From assembly GCA_963846005.1 (NCBI GenBank), contig CAWJUH010000003.1, positions 372,001 through 436,000 of the forward strand: DNA of 64,000 bases, given 5' to 3'. Source of the DNA: CAVSUR01 sp963846005. Lineage in GTDB: Bacteria; Actinomycetota; Actinomycetes; Streptosporangiales; Streptosporangiaceae. A program made the position numbers and the translations under genes. The number at the start of each line of letters is the position of its first letter. The stretch's first letter is position 1. Of the stretch, positions 50,943 to 60,140 are shown piece by piece. A model generated the notes under the pieces. It saw only the letters and a list, made by a program, of their open reading frames with translations. It was not told the DNA's origin and did not search any database.

Positions 50943-51725
50943 ATGATCCGGCTCGGAGCGCATATTCACGACGGTGACCCGCTGCAGCAGGCGGTGGCGA
51001 TGGGCGCGGGCGCCGTGCAGTTCTTCCTCGGCGATCCGCAGGGCTGGAAGAAGCCCGTCTTCCCCGGCGAGCCCGAGCAGATCCGGGCGGGCTTCGAGGC
51101 CGCCGGCATCGACGCCTACGTGCACGCCCCCTACGTCATCAACGTGGCCTCGCCGAACAACCGGATCCGCATCCCGAGCCGCAAGCTGCTCGAACAGCAA
51201 CTGGCCGCGGCCGCGCAGGTCGGGGCCAAGGGCCTGATCGTGCACGGCGGCCACGTGACCGCGGGGACCGACCCGCAGGAGGGCTACGACAGCTGGCGCA
51301 AGGCGGTCGAGCGGATCGACCGCCCGGTGCCGATGCTGATCGAGAACACCGCGGGCGGGGAGGGCGCGATGGCGCGCGGCCTGGACGCGGTCGCCCGGCT
51401 GTGGGACGTGGTGGCGGCCGCGGCCGAGGGCGGCGGCGAGGTCGGGTTCTGCCTGGACACCTGCCACGCGCACGCCTCCGGCGAGGACCTGGCCAAGGTC
51501 ACCGACCGGCTGCTGGCCATCACCGGCCGGATCGACCTGGTGCACGCCAACAACTCGCGGGACGAGTTCGGCTCCGGCCGGGACCGGCACGCGGGGATGG
51601 AGTCCGGCCAGATCGACCCGGCCCTCATCGCCGCGTTGATCCGCGCGGCCGGGGCGACGGCGATCTGCGAGACCCCCGACCCGGCCGCCGACATCACCTG
51701 GCTGCAGGCCCGGCTGGCCGGCTAG
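50943..51725 (+). CDS. nfo: Endonuclease IV-like (xylose-isomerase-like TIM barrel) protein
   Basis: 260 residues. Metal-ligand motifs of AP endonuclease IV: YVHAPYVINVASPN, VHGGHVTAGTD, IENTAGGEGAM, GFCLDTCHAHASGED, and HANNSRDEFGSGRDRHAGME near the end (His-Asp-Arg-Asp-Arg-His cluster). It should cleave abasic sites in DNA repair with a tri-zinc centre. The C-terminal CETPDPAADITWLQARL fits. Leaderless start. Confidence 0.9.
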   Translation: MIRLGAHIHDGDPLQQAVAMGAGAVQFFLGDPQGWKKPVFPGEPEQIRAGFEAAGIDAYVHAPYVINVASPNNRIRIPSRKLLEQQLAAAAQVGAKGLIVHGGHVTAGTDPQEGYDSWRKAVERIDRPVPMLIENTAGGEGAMARGLDAVARLWDVVAAAAEGGGEVGFCLDTCHAHASGEDLAKVTDRLLAITGRIDLVHANNSRDEFGSGRDRHAGMESGQIDPALIAALIRAAGATAICETPDPAADITWLQARLAG

Positions 51726-51768
51726 CCCGGCAGGCCCCGCGCGCAGCCCAGCCCGCGCGCGGGCCCCG

Positions 51769-54546
51769 TTACGCGGCCGTTAATCGCAGCAGCGGCCTTG
51801 CCGGTTCACCGGCCGGGACCAGCGCGGCGGTCAGGGCCGCCCGCGCCGCCGCGCCGTGGCCGCGCCTGCGCTGCTGGCCCGGGGGCCGCTGCGACACCGA
51901 CGGCGACGGCGAGGGCGACTGGCCGCAGATGATGGGCCCGGGGATGCAGCTGGCGCTCGGGCTGGGCTGCGGTGTCGGTGTCGGCGGCGGCGAATAGCCG
52001 GTGCAAGGCCGCGGCCCGTACCCGCGGCCGCGGAAACGGAACCGGTAGCACGTCGGGCTCGGCTGCGGCCTGGGCTGCGGCCTGGGCTTGGGCTTGACCT
52101 GCACCCACCGGGTGAACCCGTTGTAGTCGGGCGCCGCCAGCTGCCTGACCGCCAGGCCGGCGAACTCTCGCTGCATGTACGCCTGCCAGATCGTGGCCGG
52201 CCACGCGCCGCCGTAGCCGCCGGCCTGGCCGTTGATCGTCGGCAGCACGTTCAGCGTCTGGCCGCCCGCCAGCTCGTTCTGGCTGTTGGTGAACATCCCG
52301 ATGGCCAGCGAGTATTGCGGGATCGCGCCGATGAAGAACGCGGACTGGGCCTGGTCGGTGGTACCGGTCTTGGCGATCGTCGGCCGGGACGGGTTCAGCA
52401 CCGCGTTCGGGTAGCCCGTGCCGCCGGGGCTGGTGTCGAACGACAGCGCGTAGTCCACGTCGGCGGCTTGCGCCGCGTTCAGCACCCGGTGGTGGCTGAC
52501 CTTGATCGGGATGACCTTGGCGCCCTCGCTGAGGTGGGCGATGACGTGCGGGGTGTAGTACACGCCGCCGTCGGCCAGGGTGGCGAACGTGGTCGCCTGC
52601 TCCTCGACGGTCAGCGAGGCGGTGCCGAGCGCCAGGCCCACCTGGCCGACCTTGTGCTGCAAGCCGGATCCGCCTCGGCTGGTCGGGCCGACATTGACCC
52701 CGAACGACTTCGCCATGTTGATGGTGGCCTGCGTCCCGGCCCGGTGCACCAGGTCCTCGAAGGCCGGGTCGGAGGAGATCGCCGCCGCCTTGGGCACGCT
52801 CAGCGCCCCGGAGTTCTCCCCGGCGATGTTGACCGGGAAGTAGCCGGCCGGGCAGTTCACCGACTGCAGCGACAGGGTGAGCGGCTGCGAGTCGGGCGGC
52901 ACGCACATCGGCTCGATGCCGTTCAGCACGCTGTTGGACACGTTCATGCCCTCATGGACCGCGGTGGCCAGCACGTAGGGCTTGAACGAGGAGCCGACCA
53001 GGTTCCGGGAGGTGAGCGCCATGTTGTACTGGCACTTCAGCCGCACGCATTCCCGGGCGTTGTAGCTCGGCCCGCCGTACATAGCCAGGATCGCCCCGCT
53101 GCCCGGCTTCTCCAGCACCGCGCCGATGTGCGCGTACCAGGGCAGCTTCGCGCCGTCGGCCTTCATCAGCCGCTTCTCGGCCGCCACCGTTTTGTACAGG
53201 GCCTTCATCCTGGCCAGGCTGATCGTGGTGACGATCTTGAGCCCGGCAGTGTCGATCTGCTGCTGGCTGCGGAAGCCGTAGGTCGTCTCCAGCTCGGTCG
53301 CGACCGCCTGCATGATGTAGCCGCGGTAGCCGGTCCAGCCGTTGTCCACCGGGCCGGGCATCAGCCTGGGGAACTTCCGCGACCCGGCCTGCGCGCTGGT
53401 CAGCTGGCCGTCCCTGACCATGTTGCCGAGCACGTAGTGCCAGCGGGCCACCAGGGCCCGGTAGGGGGCCCCGCTGTCCGCGTCGGGGTTGAAGTAGCCG
53501 GGCTGGTTGACCATCGCGGCCAGCATCGCGGCCTGGCTGACGGTCAGCTTGCTGGCGGGCTCGCTGAAGTAGACCTGCGCCGCGGCCTGCACGCCGTAGG
53601 CGTTGTGGCCGAAGAAGACGGTGTTCAGGTACTGGGTGAGGATCCAGTCCTTGGGCTTCTCGTGCGCCAGCTTGATGGCGACGAAGATCTCCTTGAGCTT
53701 GCGGCTCAGCGTCTGCTGGGTGCCGATGCCCGAGTAGTAGTTGCGGACGAACTGCTGGGTGATGGTGGAGCCGCCCTGCAGCCCGCCGCTGCCGAACGCG
53801 TCCTCGTACGCGGCCCGGGCGATGCCGGTGATCGAGATGCCGCCCTCGTGGTAGAAGTTGCGGTCCTCGGCGGCGACGATGGCGTTCTTCATCACCGCCG
53901 GGATCTGCTGGGAGGTGAGCAGCTGCCGGTCGATGCCGGTGGTGAAGGTTCCCACCTGGGTCTTGCCGTCGGAGAAGTAGACGGTCGAGGACTGCTGCAG
54001 CGCGGCCTCGCGGGCGTCGGTGGGAATCGGGGTGCTGTTGTACGCCCACAGCCCGGCGGCGACCACGACGGCCAGCACCAGCAGGCAGGCGCCGCCGAGG
54101 ACCCCGAGCACCTTCTGCCACGTCCAGTGCCGCCACCAGCTGCCCGGGCGCCTCCCGCCGCCGCGGCCGGAACCGCCCGCGCCGCTGGACCGGCGGCCGC
54201 GCTCACCGGGCCGGCGCTGTCCGGGCCGCCCCGGCTGCGGCCGGGTCCGGGTCTGGTCGTACCGGTCGCGGGTCAGCGTGCCGGCCCGCGCGGCGGGCGG
54301 CCGGGGCCGCCCGTAGTCCCGCTCCCGGGGCCCGTCCCCGTCACCGCGGCCCCAGTCAGCGCCGGCCGCGCCGCCGGGCTGGCCGCGGTAGCCGCGGGCC
54401 GCGGCGATGTGAGTGACCGGCGAGCCTGAGTGGCCGCCGGGGTAGCCCGCTGGCGGGCGGCGGCCGGAACCGGGCCGGTAGCCGGCGCCGCGTCCGGCAT
54501 CCGGCTCATCCGGCCAGTACGACCCGGAAAATTCTGGACTACTCAC
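51769..54546 (-). CDS. ponA: Class A penicillin-binding protein (PonA-type)
   Basis: 925 residues. A disordered Pro/Arg/Gly cytoplasmic tail (1-140), one transmembrane helix (VLGVLGGACLLVLAVVVAAG), GT51 transglycosylase (AAEDRNFYHEGG catalytic Glu; GGSTITQQFVRNYYS), transpeptidase with nucleophile Ser in GSSFKPYVLAT and the KTG box AKTGTTDQAQ, and a Pro-rich C-terminal tail with four Cys. It polymerises and cross-links peptidoglycan. GTG 54546 start. Same position relative to DUF5318 and rpsF as ponA1 in M. tuberculosis. Confidence 0.94.
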   Translation of the reverse strand: MSSPEFSGSYWPDEPDAGRGAGYRPGSGRRPPAGYPGGHSGSPVTHIAAARGYRGQPGGAAGADWGRGDGDGPRERDYGRPRPPAARAGTLTRDRYDQTRTRPQPGRPGQRRPGERGRRSSGAGGSGRGGGRRPGSWWRHWTWQKVLGVLGGACLLVLAVVVAAGLWAYNSTPIPTDAREAALQQSSTVYFSDGKTQVGTFTTGIDRQLLTSQQIPAVMKNAIVAAEDRNFYHEGGISITGIARAAYEDAFGSGGLQGGSTITQQFVRNYYSGIGTQQTLSRKLKEIFVAIKLAHEKPKDWILTQYLNTVFFGHNAYGVQAAAQVYFSEPASKLTVSQAAMLAAMVNQPGYFNPDADSGAPYRALVARWHYVLGNMVRDGQLTSAQAGSRKFPRLMPGPVDNGWTGYRGYIMQAVATELETTYGFRSQQQIDTAGLKIVTTISLARMKALYKTVAAEKRLMKADGAKLPWYAHIGAVLEKPGSGAILAMYGGPSYNARECVRLKCQYNMALTSRNLVGSSFKPYVLATAVHEGMNVSNSVLNGIEPMCVPPDSQPLTLSLQSVNCPAGYFPVNIAGENSGALSVPKAAAISSDPAFEDLVHRAGTQATINMAKSFGVNVGPTSRGGSGLQHKVGQVGLALGTASLTVEEQATTFATLADGGVYYTPHVIAHLSEGAKVIPIKVSHHRVLNAAQAADVDYALSFDTSPGGTGYPNAVLNPSRPTIAKTGTTDQAQSAFFIGAIPQYSLAIGMFTNSQNELAGGQTLNVLPTINGQAGGYGGAWPATIWQAYMQREFAGLAVRQLAAPDYNGFTRWVQVKPKPRPQPRPQPSPTCYRFRFRGRGYGPRPCTGYSPPPTPTPQPSPSASCIPGPIICGQSPSPSPSVSQRPPGQQRRRGHGAAARAALTAALVPAGEPARPLLRLTAA

Positions 54547-54704
54547 GCGTCCTCGCTGATCGGGTGCCGCAAGCGGCAGTGAGCGCGGGGCAGCTCCGCC
54601 CTTAACGGGGTCTTACGTTACCCGGAAGTACCTTGCGTCCCGATACGTTCCGCTAGTCCCAGCTGCCGCACCGGTCCGCCCGGGATCCGGGGGCGGCGGC
54701 CGGG

Positions 54705-55103
54705 CTAGTCGCCCCCCTGGGCCTGGCGGCGGCGCTTGGCGGGAGCCTCGCCGGTGCCCAGCACGTACGACGATGCCAGGTGATTCCAGGCACAACTCTG
54801 GCAGACCTCGACCACGTAGACCTGGAACTCTGCGTATTCGTTGGCCATTTCGTCCAGTTCCGGGGCTTGCTTGACGCGGCCGGTATAACGCCCCAGTTCG
54901 TCCCCGTACACGTAGGTAACATGGGTGAGCTTGGCCCGGCGGCAGATCGGGCACTTGGTTTCCGTCGGCTCGCCGTGGAACTTGGCCGCCCTGAGCAGGT
55001 ACGGGTGCGCGTCGCAGACGTCGGTGAGCGTCGTGCGGCCGGCCAGCACGGATGCGAGCGTGGCGCGCCGCGCCAGCCCGTAGTCGACCACCGATCGCCT
55101 CAT
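54705..55103 (-). CDS. DUF5318 protein (zinc-binding)
   Basis: 132 residues. RRSVVDYGLARRATLASVLA, DVCDAHPYLLRAAKFHGEPT, CPICRRAKLTHVTYVYGDEL and EVCQSCAWNHLASSYVLGTG give two CxxC pairs, a zinc ribbon. The family is actinobacterial, next to ponA (Rv0049-type). Function unknown. TAACCT is 7 nt before the ATG, so it may be leaderless. Confidence 0.9.
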   Translation of the reverse strand: MRRSVVDYGLARRATLASVLAGRTTLTDVCDAHPYLLRAAKFHGEPTETKCPICRRAKLTHVTYVYGDELGRYTGRVKQAPELDEMANEYAEFQVYVVEVCQSCAWNHLASSYVLGTGEAPAKRRRQAQGGD

Positions 55104-55296
55104 CTCCGACAGGTTACGACGGAACGGCGCGCGCGCCGATACCTGCCCTGCCCGCTCAGCCAGCCGGCGGCAGGCCGGCGGCGGCTGGCCGGCCGGCCAG
55201 TGACCGGCCGGCGGGCGCCCAGGGAGCCGCCAGGGAACCGGGGGGCCGGCCAGCCGGGCGCCGGGTTGCGCCCGGCTGGTTCAGCACCTATCTTGT

Positions 55297-55319
55297 CGAT
55301 GTATCGGTCCGATACATCG
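55297..55319. promoter_or_regulatory. PadR operator, 23-bp perfect palindrome
   Basis: CGATGTATCGG-T-CCGATACATCG: 11-bp arms around one base. The ATGTAT/ATACAT ends match known PadR operators. It lies 37 bp upstream of the padR start. Confidence 0.8.
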
Positions 55320-55355
55320 GGCCGGTACATCCGGCCCCGGCGGGAGGTGCGGCTC

Positions 55356-55943
55356 ATGGTCGGTCAGCGCGCGGGCGTGCTCGAGCTCGCCGTGCTCGGG
55401 CTGCTGCACGAGACGCCCATGCACGGATATGAGCTGCGCAAGCGGCTCAACTCGGTGCTCGGCGCCTTCCGGGCGTTCGGCTACGGATCGCTGTACCCCT
55501 GCCTGAAGAATCTGCTGGCCGACGGGCTGATCGCCGAGGAGACCCCGGCCGAGACGGCCAAGCCGCTGGCCGGGCGGCGCTCGAAGATCGTGTACCGGCT
55601 GACCGCCGACGGCAAGGAGCGGCTGCAGGACCTGCTGTCGGAGGCCGGCCCGGCGTCCTGGGAGGACGACGGGTTCGGGGTCCGGTTCGCGTTCTTCGGC
55701 CAGACCCGGGCCGACATCAGGCTGCGCATCCTGGAAGGCCGGCGCAGCAGGCTGGAGGAACGGGTCGAGGCGTTCCGGGCCGCGCTGTCGCGGACCCGGG
55801 AGCGGGTGGACAGCTACACCCTGGAACTGCAGCGGCATGGCCTGGAGTCAGTCGAGCGGGAGGTCCGCTGGCTGAACGAGCTGATCGCCTCCGAGCGGGA
55901 GGCGGGCCCCGGGCCCGCCCCCGGCGACGAGGACCGCAGGTAA
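55356..55943 (+). CDS. PadR-family regulator (ino1-linked)
   Basis: 195 residues. PadR winged helix: LELAVLGLLHETPMHGYELR, LNSVLGAFRAFGYGSLYPCL and VYRLTADGKERLQDLL; C-terminal coiled-coil dimer domain (Vir_act_alpha_C type, ARADIRLR... LERVEAFR pattern). GGGAGG precedes ATG 55356. Same order as Rv0047c-Rv0046c in M. tuberculosis. The palindrome at 55297 suggests autoregulation and control of the downstream ino1. Confidence 0.92.
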   Translation: MVGQRAGVLELAVLGLLHETPMHGYELRKRLNSVLGAFRAFGYGSLYPCLKNLLADGLIAEETPAETAKPLAGRRSKIVYRLTADGKERLQDLLSEAGPASWEDDGFGVRFAFFGQTRADIRLRILEGRRSRLEERVEAFRAALSRTRERVDSYTLELQRHGLESVEREVRWLNELIASEREAGPGPAPGDEDRR

Positions 55944-56009
55944 AGCGTGAGCGCCGGGCGGCCGCCCTCGCCGCCGGCTGCACGGCAGACGATAAGGAGC
56001 AGATCGCAC

Positions 56010-57089
56010 ATGGGTTCGGTACGGGTAGCGATCGTGGGCCTGGGCAACTGCGCCAGTTCCCTGGTTCAGGGCGTGGAGTACTACAAGGACGCGGATCCGG
56101 CCGACCGGGTCCCTGGCCTGATGCACGTTCAGTTCGGCCCTTACCACGTGGGCGACGTGAAGATCGTCGCTGCGTTCGACGTGGACGCCAAGAAGGTCGG
56201 CCGGGACGTGGCCGAGGCCATCGTGGCGAGCGAGAACAACACCATCAAGATCTGCGACGTGCCCCCCACCGGGGTGACCGTGCAGCGCGGGCACACCCTC
56301 GACGGCCTGGGCGAGTACTACCGGGAGATCATCACCGAGTCGGACGAGGAGCCGGCCGACGTGGTGGCGGCGCTGCGCGAGGCGCAGGCCGACGTGCTCG
56401 TCTCCTACCTGCCGGTGGGCTCGGAGGAGGCGGACCGGTTCTACGCCCAGTGCGCGATCGACGCGGGCGTGGCCTTCGTCAACGCGCTGCCGGTGTTCAT
56501 CGCCTCCGACCCGGAGTGGGCGGCCAAGTTCACCGCGGCCGGCGTCCCGATCGTCGGCGATGACATCAAGTCCCAGGTCGGCGCGACGATCACGCACCGG
56601 GTGATGGCGAAGCTGTTCGAGGACCGCGGGGTGGAGCTGCTGCGCACCTACCAGCTCAACTTCGGCGGGAACATGGACTTCATGAACATGCTGGAGCGCA
56701 AGCGCCTGCAGTCCAAGAAGATCTCCAAGACCCAGTCGGTCACCTCGCAGATCCCGCACGAGATGGCCCGGGCCGACGTGCACATCGGCCCGTCGGACCA
56801 CGTGCCCTGGCTGGACGACCGCAAGTGGGCCTACGTCCGGCTGGAGGGCAAGTCCTTCGGCGACACCCCGCTGAACCTGGAGTACAAGCTGGAGGTCTGG
56901 GACTCGCCGAACTCCGCCGGGGTGATCATCGACGCGGTGCGCGCCGCGAAGATCGCCAAGGACCGCGGCATCGGCGGCCCGGTCGTGTCGGCGTCGTCTT
57001 ATTTCATGAAGTCGCCGCCCGAGCAGTACAGCGACGACGACGCCAGGGACGCGGTCGAGAAGTTCATCCGCGGCGAGCTGGAGCACTGA
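56010..57089 (+). CDS. ino1: Myo-inositol-1-phosphate synthase
   Basis: 359 residues. Converts glucose-6-phosphate to inositol-1-phosphate (NAD+), the first step to phosphatidylinositol and mycothiol. Rossmann motif RVAIVGLGNCASSLVQG, GDDIKSQVGATITHR, NFGGNMDFMNMLERKRLQSK and YKLEVWDSPNSAGVIIDAVR. ATG 56010 follows AGGAG at 8-9 nt. Preceded by padR (66 bp). Confidence 0.96.
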   Translation: MGSVRVAIVGLGNCASSLVQGVEYYKDADPADRVPGLMHVQFGPYHVGDVKIVAAFDVDAKKVGRDVAEAIVASENNTIKICDVPPTGVTVQRGHTLDGLGEYYREIITESDEEPADVVAALREAQADVLVSYLPVGSEEADRFYAQCAIDAGVAFVNALPVFIASDPEWAAKFTAAGVPIVGDDIKSQVGATITHRVMAKLFEDRGVELLRTYQLNFGGNMDFMNMLERKRLQSKKISKTQSVTSQIPHEMARADVHIGPSDHVPWLDDRKWAYVRLEGKSFGDTPLNLEYKLEVWDSPNSAGVIIDAVRAAKIAKDRGIGGPVVSASSYFMKSPPEQYSDDDARDAVEKFIRGELEH

Positions 57090-57193
57090 CAACCCGGATT
57101 ACGAGACCAGGAACTGCCCCGGGGGCGGGCGCGCCGGGAGCCGGCGCCCCGCCCCTGCGGCGTCACGGTGTCCGCCACGCGGCTGCGCCGCCC

Positions 57194-57199
57194 TAGGCT
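57194..57199 (+). promoter_or_regulatory. -10 element TAGGCT of the MFS gene
   Basis: TAGGCT, spacer GAGAGC (6 nt), GTG 57206; leaderless start predicted. Confidence 0.5.
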
Positions 57200-57205
57200 G
57201 AGAGC

Positions 57206-58615
57206 GTGCCGTCGCCAGCCCCGCCGGACGACCCGGCCGCCCCGCAGCCGCCGGGCGCGCCCGCGGCCGCGCCGCCGAAGTCGTCGTTCGCGCGCGACCT
57301 GCGCAGCGTGCTGGCCGAGCGGGGGTTCCGGCGGCTGTTCGCGACCCGGCTGGTGTCGCAGGCCGGCGACGGCCTGTTCACCTCCGGCCTCGGCACCTAC
57401 GTGTTCTTCAACGCGACCTCGTTCCCCAACCCCGCGGCCGCGGCGGCCGCGTTCGCGGTGCTGTACCTGCCGTACTCGCTGATCGGGCCGTTCGCCGGGG
57501 TGTTCATCGACCGCTGGTCGCGGCGGCACATCCTGGCCTGGTCGCCGCTGCTGCGCACCGTGTTCGTGCTGGCCGCCGCCGGGCTGGTCGGCTCGGGCCA
57601 GCTCGGGGCGCCGCTGCTCGCCGCGGCGCTGCTGGTGTTCGGGGTGAACAGGTTCTTCCTGTCCGCGCTGTCGGCGGGCACCCCGCACGTGGTGCGGCGG
57701 GACAAGCTGGTGCTGGCGAACTCGGTCGCGCCGACCTCGGGCACCATCATGACCGCGATCGGGCTGCTGGCCGGCACCTCGCTGCACCTGGCCACCGGCG
57801 GCGGCCCGGGCGGCTCGGCGGTCATCTTGCTGTGCGGCGGCGCGCTGTACCTGGCCGCCGGGCTGGTGGCCATGCGGATGCCCGCGCGCCTGCTCGGCCC
57901 GTCGGCCGCGGAGCGGCCCGCCCGCGGGGTGCTGGCCGAGCTCGGCGTGGTCGCGGCCGGGCTGGCCGCGGGGCTGGCGCACATCGCGCACCGCCGCCGG
58001 GCGGCGGCGGTGCTGACCGCGACCGCGCTGCAGCGGTTCCTGTACGGCATCTTGCTGCTGATGTCGATCCTGCTGTACCGCAACTTCTTCTACGCCAGCG
58101 CGGGCGCGACCGCCGCGCTGTCGCACTACCTGATCGTCGGGGTCAGCTCGGCGGTGGGCTACGGGGCGGCGGCGGTGGTCACCCCGTGGGTCACCCGGCG
58201 GATGACCATGACCGGCTGGGTCACCGTACTGCTGGCCGCGGCCGGGATCGGCACTGCGGCCCTCGGCGCCGGGTTCACACAGGCCGGGTTCATCCCGCTG
58301 GGCTTCCTGCTCGGCCTGGTGGCGCAGGGGGTGACGATCGCCACCACGACGATCATCCAGGAGGAGGCCGACGACGATTTCCTCGGCCGGGTGTTCTCCG
58401 TCAACGACATGCTCTACAACGGCGCGTTCTCGCTCGGCGCGGCGGCGGCCGCGGCGTTCATGCCGCTGGACGGCCGGTCGTACGCGCTGCTGCTAGCCGC
58501 GGCGGCCGGCTACGCGGCGGCCGCGCCGGTGTTCTGGCTGCTGGCCCGTCAGCCTTCCGGCGGCTCGGCGGGCAGGCTCAGGCCCGCCTCCTCTGCCCAG
58601 CGCAGCAGCTCCTGA
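57206..58615 (+). CDS. MFS transporter
   Basis: 469 residues. A Pro/Ala-rich N-terminus (1-30), then about 12 hydrophobic helices with the MFS motif A-like loop PFAGVFIDRWSRRHILAWSP between helices 2 and 3. Typical for drug or metabolite exporters; the substrate is unknown. The last 67 bp overlap the 3' end of pcnA on the other strand. GTG start by the leaderless pattern. Confidence 0.88.
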   Translation: MPSPAPPDDPAAPQPPGAPAAAPPKSSFARDLRSVLAERGFRRLFATRLVSQAGDGLFTSGLGTYVFFNATSFPNPAAAAAAFAVLYLPYSLIGPFAGVFIDRWSRRHILAWSPLLRTVFVLAAAGLVGSGQLGAPLLAAALLVFGVNRFFLSALSAGTPHVVRRDKLVLANSVAPTSGTIMTAIGLLAGTSLHLATGGGPGGSAVILLCGGALYLAAGLVAMRMPARLLGPSAAERPARGVLAELGVVAAGLAAGLAHIAHRRRAAAVLTATALQRFLYGILLLMSILLYRNFFYASAGATAALSHYLIVGVSSAVGYGAAAVVTPWVTRRMTMTGWVTVLLAAAGIGTAALGAGFTQAGFIPLGFLLGLVAQGVTIATTTIIQEEADDDFLGRVFSVNDMLYNGAFSLGAAAAAAFMPLDGRSYALLLAAAAGYAAAAPVFWLLARQPSGGSAGRLRPASSAQRSSS

Positions 58616-60039
58616 CGGGCCCGGTCGTGGCCGAGCGGGCCGTGCTCGATCCGCAGTTCGCGCAGGTGCGTGCGGGCCCTGCCGACCAGCGGGCCGGGGG
58701 CGATGCCGAGGATCGCCATGATCTGGTTGCCGTCCAGGTCGGGCCGGATGGCGGCCAGCTCCTCCTGCTCGGCCAGCTCGGCAATGCGGCGCTCCAGGCC
58801 GTCGTAGGCGCGGGCCAGCCGCTGCGCCTTGGCCCGGTTCCTGGTCGTGCAGTCGGCCCGGGTCAGCGCGTGCAGCCGGGACAGCAGCGGTCCCGCGTCG
58901 GTGACGTAGCGGCGCACCGCCGAGTCGGTCCACTCGCCGCCGGCGTAGCCGTGGAAGCGCAGGTGCAGCTCGACCAGCCGGGCCACGTCCGCGGTGACGT
59001 CCTTGGGCAGCCGCAGCCGGGCCAGCCGGGCCCGGGCCAGCTGGGCGCCCTTGACGTCGTGGTGGTAAAAGGCGACCCGGCCGTCGGGCAGCACCGAGCG
59101 GGTCTTCGGCTTGCCGATGTCGTGCAGCAGCGCCGCCAGCCGCAGCCGCAGGTCGCGCTCCAGCTGATACCGCGGCTCCAGCTCGATGGCCTGGTTCAGC
59201 ACCGTCAGGGTGTGCTGGTAGACGTCCTTGTGCCGCAGGTGCTCGTCGGTCTCCAGCCGCAGCGCGGGGACCTCGGGCAGGAATTCCTGCGCCACGCCGG
59301 TCTCGGTCAGCAGCGCGATGCCCGCGGCCGGCCCGCCGGGCAGCCCGGACAGCATCAGCTTGACCAGCTCCTGCGAGATCCGCTCGGCCGACACCGTCGG
59401 CGGCCGCAGCCGGGCGGCCAGCGCGGTCATCGCCGCCCGCAGCTCCGGCACCGGGGTGAAGCCGAGCTGGGCCACGAACCGCGCGGCCCGCAGCATCCGC
59501 AGCGGGTCGTCGGCCAGCGAGTCCTCCGGCCGGCCGGGGGTGCGCAGCACCCTGGCCTGCAGGTCGGCCAGGCCGCCGAACGGGTCCGCCAGCTCGTAGC
59601 CCGGCAGCCGGGCCGCCAGCGCGTTCACGGTGAAGTCGCGGCGCAGCAGGTCCGCCTCCAGCGACGTGCCGTAGGCCACCTCGGGCTTGCGCGAGCCCGG
59701 CTGGTAGCGCTCGCTGCGGTAGGTGGTGACCTCGAACACCCGGCCGCCCTTGCGCAGGCCCACGGTGCCGAAGGCCAGGCCGACCGGCCAGACGCTGTCC
59801 GCCCAGCGGCGGCAGATGGCCATCACCTGCTCGGGCACCGCATCGGTGGTGAGGTCGATATCGGGGACCGGCCGCCGCAGGAAGGCGTCCCTGACCACGC
59901 CGCCGACCAGGGCCAGCTCGTGCCCGTGCCGCGCGAACAGGGCGCCGAGCTCGGCGCCCTCCGGGCAGGCGGCAGCCAGCAGCGCCGCCGCGACGCGGCG
60001 CTGCTGGTCGCTGATCGGGTCGGAATGCGGCACGGGCAC
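58549..60039 (-). CDS. pcnA: CCA tRNA nucleotidyltransferase
   Basis: 496 residues. Adds or repairs CCA at tRNA 3' ends. Nucleotidyltransferase motifs LVGGVVRDAFLRRPVPDIDL (DxD), RRDFTVNALAARLPGYELAD (RRD) and EDSLADDPLRMLRAARFVAQ, then an HD domain (LAALLHDIGKPKTR). Matches Rv3907c in M. tuberculosis. The initiation GTG is at 60039 or 60033. Convergent overlap with the MFS gene. Confidence 0.94.
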   Translation of the reverse strand: MPVPHSDPISDQQRRVAAALLAAACPEGAELGALFARHGHELALVGGVVRDAFLRRPVPDIDLTTDAVPEQVMAICRRWADSVWPVGLAFGTVGLRKGGRVFEVTTYRSERYQPGSRKPEVAYGTSLEADLLRRDFTVNALAARLPGYELADPFGGLADLQARVLRTPGRPEDSLADDPLRMLRAARFVAQLGFTPVPELRAAMTALAARLRPPTVSAERISQELVKLMLSGLPGGPAAGIALLTETGVAQEFLPEVPALRLETDEHLRHKDVYQHTLTVLNQAIELEPRYQLERDLRLRLAALLHDIGKPKTRSVLPDGRVAFYHHDVKGAQLARARLARLRLPKDVTADVARLVELHLRFHGYAGGEWTDSAVRRYVTDAGPLLSRLHALTRADCTTRNRAKAQRLARAYDGLERRIAELAEQEELAAIRPDLDGNQIMAILGIAPGPLVGRARTHLRELRIEHGPLGHDRARQELLRWAEEAGLSLPAEPPEG

Positions 60040-60127
60040 CGAGAGTAGGGGCTGCGCGTAAGCTGAACCAAGCCGGGAGCCCGCAACCGGCCTGCCGCGT
60101 TCCGCCCGGTCTCCCGACCGGCTTCAC

Positions 60128-60133
60128 TAGCAT
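60128..60133 (+). promoter_or_regulatory. -10-like TAGCAT upstream of the leader ORF
   Basis: TAGCAT is followed by 7 nt and ATG 60141. No good -35. Confidence 0.35.
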
Positions 60134-60140
60134 TCCGCCC

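Noticed and set aside
51856..54429. 857-codon open frame antisense to ponA
   Set aside because: Shadow of ponA; ponA has all catalytic motifs.
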